Below are positions 59,095 to 64,000 of a DNA stretch of 64,000 nucleotides, piece by piece. The notes under the pieces were generated by a model. The model saw only the letters and a program-made list of their open reading frames with translations. It was not told the origin of the DNA and ran no database searches. Each line of letters begins with the position of its first letter. The stretch's first letter is position 1. Both the position numbers and the translations under genes were made by a program. The stretch comes from Mytilisepta virgata (Eukaryota > Mollusca > Bivalvia > Mytilida > Mytilidae), in assembly GCA_028015205.1 (NCBI GenBank), contig CM051514.1, positions 37,278,150 through 37,342,149 on the forward strand. The letters are read 5' to 3'.

Positions 59095-62000
59095 GTTAGT
59101 ATATACAGACATGATTTTTTCCCTCTTTTAAAATGGAAAATTTTTTTTATATCCCTACTTAGCCATAGAGTCATCTCTATAGTGAAACTTCTTTTACTTA
59201 GTTCTTCCATTAGTCTGCATTTATTTGGTCTTCAATGTTTTTGATTGGTGTTTTGGTTTTCAACATTTTAGCCATTTACCTGATGGGCTGTAAATCGAAG
59301 AAATGTGCACAAATTGGGATCATAGAATTTATTTTAACATAAGAAAAATTTTTCAGAATAGAATAGAAAGGATATGATGTTTTCATTCTATAAAAGAAAG
59401 CCCTATACCTATTTTCCGTCCATTTTACAAAATCACTTTATGAGTTCGCTAACGATGTTTAAACAAGGAAAGTTTCTGCAAATGAACACTTTAAGATGTC
59501 CTTATTTATTACCGTTGTTCGTCTACCTGCGAGTGCCATCATTCATATCAAAATGAATCATCCACTGGGAAAAAAATCAGTTCATATTCACTCTGTGTGT
59601 CATACATTAAAGAAACAATTAAAATCCTTAGTTGTTCACCTGTTGAGGTGAATGTTGTCCACAGATAACAAGTTTCGATAATAATGAGCAAGCTGTTGGT
59701 AAATCTATTATTCTGTGACAATTTGACAAGTGTCCCCAGAGTCATATAGATTTCCCTTTCCATGGTACCTTAATCCATTAAAATCCAGCTACTTGATTTC
59801 TTGTTCAGGTGTGCATCAAACACATAAAAAGTCAATTAATGTACATGTTTATATACATTTAATTCAATAGCACTTGTCAACGCCTTGAGCGATTGTATCA
59901 CATTATGTATTTAATTGTTCCCCTCGGCAGTCCTGATTTTGACAAAAGAAAATTTTTGGCTACCGGGATATACTGATTGTTAACCATACGAATACCTGGG
60001 TAGAAATTAAATTCTTGAATTGACGTTAGAAAGCTTTTTCCATTGATTTTATGTGTTTTGTACCTGTTGTTTGAGATATTTAATGCAATTTTTGGTTGTT
60101 GTGCTTTTCTTAAAAATTTTCTATTTGAAAGAATAGAGGATTAGTGAATTATTGTATTACAATGTGAATTTTATCATCTTTGTTTCATTATCAAAGGTTA
60201 ATAATATAAAGGACTACATGGAAAAACCTAGCTTTTTGTTTCTGAAAGCTTTATATAAAATATTGGATCTGCTGTTTCAAAGAGATGTATTGAAAAGATT
60301 TCATCTTTTGTTTTCTTGATAAAAAATGCTTGGAGCCATGTGTTTTTTACTGTTGAAAAGGATGATTTGATATACATCTGCATTGTGTTTTAATCGTAGT
60401 GCAAGGATTATAAAAACCCATTAGTAACTAATTAATATTGCCAGGAGAAAAACAGAATTCATATAGGAAATACCACTGAGCAAAAACTACGAAACCTTTG
60501 ATCTCAGACAGTAAAATTTGGTATTATTGAACTTTGACATGCGATTTTCTCCTCATTGTAGAAACTCCCTGCAACAGTTGGATGGATTTAATATTAAAGT
60601 CTGGAATTTTTAAATATAACTTGACAATTGTTTATTTTTATGGATTTATTGAGGTGGAAATTTTATTCTTTAATTTTAACAGTAAACCTCAACAAAGACA
60701 TGTTAAAGTGTATTATAATACCCGCCTGATTGGTTTTCACAAAATTTGACATCTTTGTTACTTTTTTTGTAAAAAAAAATTTCAAACCTTTATAATGAAC
60801 TGTAATGAACAAGTCAGGTTTGAGATAATCGTGTTCATCAAGATGTTTTGATAAATTAAAAAGTGAGCAGTTAGTTTATTGATTGTAAAGTGCAGTTTTA
60901 AAAGGTGTATAAACATTTAGAACAAGTTACTCGGGATTTAAAATTTGTGGATAAGTATGTGATTCACAAGGGAAGAAGGATTAAAAAAATAAAGATTGTC
61001 AACATAGAAAAATGAATCCAACAGAACAGGTCGTTTGGAGACATCATAATAAGCAGGTAGAGGATAATATATCATTAAGTAACATACTAAATTACTATAA
61101 TTACCGTCTATTAACAAAAGTCATAACGTGACTGGTAAAGGGATATTTTTTATCTTAAGTTGGGAATGGGGTTAATTGTTAAACTCTTCCCTAAAACATT
61201 GATTTAGATTGAAATTAATGACTTTCTAAATCTGGCTCAGATCCTTATATAAGTGATTTTCCATTTAAACAGCATCAGTGACATCGTTTATAACAAAGCT
61301 TATACTTTAACAGAAGTAGAATAGCCAAATCAGTATTAAAGTGAAAAAAGAAAATCACATAGTTGTGGCTATGATTGGTTAATGCATCTAGCTGTTTTCT
61401 TCATACCAAATTTTGACTCAAAGTATCTGAGAACTTAGCCCCAGCTATTGAATTAGATCTGAATTGACAAGTTTCATCCATTTTTCTATCACAGATCATT
61501 GCTTACATGGTACTAGAAAGTATTTTTGCAGTTAAATTACAGTGTATACCACATTATGAAGAAGAAGAAGAAGAAGATTTTATTTCCAATTATAGGGCTC
61601 ATATGAGCATATTTGACAATATTATTTCTTAAATATCAAGTAAAAGTTCAGCAAAACCAGTAAAATGTTCAGAATATCGTTTACAGATAAGGACTCTTAT
61701 TAGGTTGAATATGGTACAAGTATTTACCTTCTTATTGACTGAATTATGTAATATGGTTTGTAGATATTGCATTTTAATTTTACGGATATGAGTCATGTTT
61801 TTCTCAAAATTATAAGTTCGAGATAATTTAAAGTTTAAGGGTCATTGATGAACAATAAGTACAAAGCAGTTAGTGAAATGTACCATTGATGTATTATGGC
61901 TGAAAACTAAATGTATTCATTTCTCATTTCTCTTCCAGTTTAATTCACATTTGGTAGTATGATGTTTATAAGCAGAGGTCTGCTTACAGTAAAGAGAACA

Positions 62001-62906
62001 AAAAAGAGCAAAAACTTTGTTTCTACCCTATACATATTTTTTGGACATTTTTGAAAATTCACTACAAAATGTTTGTCTCTCATTTATAGCATTTTAGCAG
62101 AAACCCAGATATTTTTTTTCATTGGTTTTATGTCTCTTTACAAAACTTATGTTATTTCCTGCAAGCACCTGTGAAGTCCTACATGGATCGGCTAGGCTGG
62201 CTGATCTGAAGGTATAGTCCAAAATAATTTAAATAAATGTGAACTATGAATATAAACTATAATATATATATATCAGTCATAAAATATTGAGTTATGCCCC
62301 TTGGTTTATAATATATTACCTTTATAGATTTTGGTGCATTTATTTCATCACAGAAATTTGCATTGATTTATCAGTTAATAAAAAGTCAAAGTTTCCTTTT
62401 ACCCAGTACCTTGATGACATAGGAGATTGTTTACTATTTAGTTAACATTTGTATACAGTAACACAATAGCTAATTCAAACAAAAGACAAAATATCCTTTG
62501 AAATACAATACACTAATCTACTGTGTATTATCTGTCTGGACACAATACATTGATTTGAATAGTTATAATGCCAGATAGTTTATGCTTTGTGTGTTAATGT
62601 TATTATGTAAAGAATGTGTTAAGATGTTAAACATTGTTAATTACATGTATTCTGTTGCAAGTTTTGAAAAATACCCACCTGGGTCTTTTTTATTGTAAAT
62701 ACTTAATTGTTGGAAAATTTAAAGGACCATTATTGTACAAGGGTGTAAAATGTTGAATACGTACCAGTTTATAATCTTCTGTTTGTTTTTGTTTTGTCCT
62801 GCAAAACATTATGATGGATATTAACAGTGTCTGCATGGCTATCTAACAGACATTTTCAAATAAAACCATGCTAACATTTCTATATAAAGTTTGCATGAAA
62901 ACCTTT
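59095..62906. other. Intron after the last recognised exon
   Basis: AT-rich. Contains a (GAA)6-7 run at 61558-61577, followed by 'gattttatttccaattatag', which resembles the 3' tail of a minus-strand retroelement. No exon with the AIP3-domain sequence expected next in this family was found. Confidence 0.5.
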
Positions 62907-64000
62907 TTAGCTCACCTGGCCATAGGCCATGTGAGCTATTGCCATCACTTGGCGTCCATCGTCGTCGTCGTCGTCTGTAAACTTTTTCAAGCGTTAACTC
63001 GTCCTAAACTACTGGACCGACTTCAACCTAACTTTGCAGAATTGTTCTTTAGGGCATCTGGAAAATTTCTATCGTTTAAAATTTTTGAAATGTCGAAAAA
63101 CATGGCTGTCGTTACTATAAATAGAACATAGGGGTAAATTGCTGTTTTTTGCTAATAACTCAAAAACCGTTACAGATATCGAAAATCTGACATTGGGTAA
63201 AATTGATCAGCATGACAAGATCTACCTACCCTGAAATTTTGAAGGAAATTCCAAAACCCATTTAGGAGTTATTGCCCTTTTTTCACATTTTTGGCTTTTT
63301 TTTATGTTATTATTTCAAAAATCTTCTTCTCTGAAACTACTATTCAAAATCATATGAAACTTGGTAAGATTGTTGCTTAGGGTACCCTGCATAGAACTGA
63401 TGTGGGGATTTTTGATTCGTCGAAAAACATGGCCGCTGTTACTAAAAATAGAACATAGGGGTAAATTGCTGTTTTTTGCTAATAACTCAAAAACCGTTAC
63501 AGATATCGAAAATCTGACATGGGGTAAATTTGATCAGCATGACAAGATCTACCTACCCTGAAATTTTGAAGGAAATTCCAAAACCCATTTAGGAGTTATT
63601 GTCCTTTTTTCGTCAAATTTTCATAATTTAACATTTTTCGTCATTTATCTCCAAAACTATTTGAGATAGAAGTGAAATGTAAATTTGAAAAATGTTTGCC
63701 ATGTTGAGATCTACATACCCTGAAATTTTAAAGGAAATCCCAAAACCCATTTAGGAGTTATTGCCCTTTTTTGTCAAATTTTTAAAATTTTAACATTTTT
63801 GCATTTATCTCCAAAACTATTTGAGATAGAAGTGAAATGTAAATTGAAAAATGTTTGCCATGTTGAGATCTACCTACCCTGAAATTTTGAAGGGAATTCC
63901 AAATTCTATTTAGGAGTTATTGGTTTGTGTAATTTGAGGTCGGGTTCTGTTACATTTATTTAAGGTTCACCCTTATTCCTGGTCAATTCCTGCCAGGACT
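62907..64000 (+). mobile_element. TAGCTCACC-family element, copy 3, cut by the window end
   Basis: It starts with the hairpin TAGCTCACCTGGCC-ATA-GGCCATGTGAGCTA (62908-62938), then 'ggcgtccatcgtcgtcgtcg'. The internal block 'acctaccctgaaattttgaa', 'aacccatttaggagttattg' occurs four times (about 63220, 63550, 63710 and 63870). The first two belong to repeats of about 330 bp, the last two to repeats of about 150 bp ('ctccaaaactatttgagata'). The closing palindrome seen in other copies has not been reached by 64000. Its peptide-like stretches are repeat-derived. Confidence 0.75.

Noticed and set aside
62166..62210. Possible small exon after TTTCCTGCAAG with donor GAAG|GTATAG, reading TCEVLHGSARLADLK
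   Set aside because: It needs an incoming phase of 2, but exon 58981-59094 leaves phase 0 (or phase 1 with the weaker donor). In phase 0 it hits TGA at once. The resemblance to the family's GHQERLRD segment is too short to trust.
62940..63561. Open stretches of 66-87 residues at the window end as coding exons
   Set aside because: They lie inside a TAGCTCACC-family element and repeat the same internal block; not host coding sequence.

Overview
This is eukaryotic nuclear DNA, strongly AT-rich, with large introns and many mobile-element relics. The repeats point to a bivalve mollusc, probably a mussel-like (mytilid or related) genome. They include several copies of a family that opens with TAGCTCACCTGG and a short hairpin, followed by phrases such as 'aactactgg.ccaa'. 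There are also tandem-core elements that start TGTCTCGCC and end in a hairpin, and tRNA-derived SINEs. The species assignment is inference; no taxonomic marker gene is present.

I can support one protein-coding gene, on the + strand: the 5' part of an SRCIN1 (p140Cap) / KIAA1217 (sickle tail) / AGAP005037-like coiled-coil adaptor gene. Six coding exons can be read. Two alternative first exons (5568-5754 and 20460-20664) both end in phase 1. That matches the shared exon 39641-39885, which carries PRRHTLGG. This shared exon ends in phase 0. Two further candidate first exons (47161-47265 and 52156-52578) also end in phase 0. All three phase-0 donors fit the exon at 58981-59094, which carries DDSRKREAF. 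The layout suggests a gene with at least four alternative N-termini joined to a common body. The body (the AIP3-like domain and coiled coils) lies beyond the window.

Almost everything else is upstream flank or intron. Region by region: 0.5-1.8 kb, a dead LINE split by a SINE; 1.8-5.5 kb, flank with homopolymer tracts; 6.6-8.2 kb, a possible hAT-like element; 10.1-13.1 kb, a nested stack of an outer repeat, a TAGCTCACC-family element and two hAT-like transposons; 13.8-16.7 kb, elements with 147-bp and 167-bp tandem cores; 16.7-17.5 kb, an inverted-repeat element; 23.2-24.2 kb, a second copy of the outer repeat and a TA-flanked MITE; 26.3 kb, a SINE with a perfect 12-bp target duplication; 28.6-29.8 kb, a 5'-truncated LINE; 32.65-33.29 kb, a 12-unit 53-bp minisatellite; 34.0-35.4 kb, a TAGCTCACC element and a SINE; 40.7-41.7 kb, a foldback and a hAT-like MITE; 58.2 kb, a SINE with an 11-bp target duplication; 62.9 kb to the end, another TAGCTCACC-family element cut by the window edge.

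I found no rRNA, functional tRNA, CRISPR, operon or other prokaryotic feature. Two alternative N-termini carry basic or Ser/Pro-rich segments likely to act as regulatory or docking tails. The shared exon adds a basophilic-kinase-like RRHT site. All of this is inferred from sequence.
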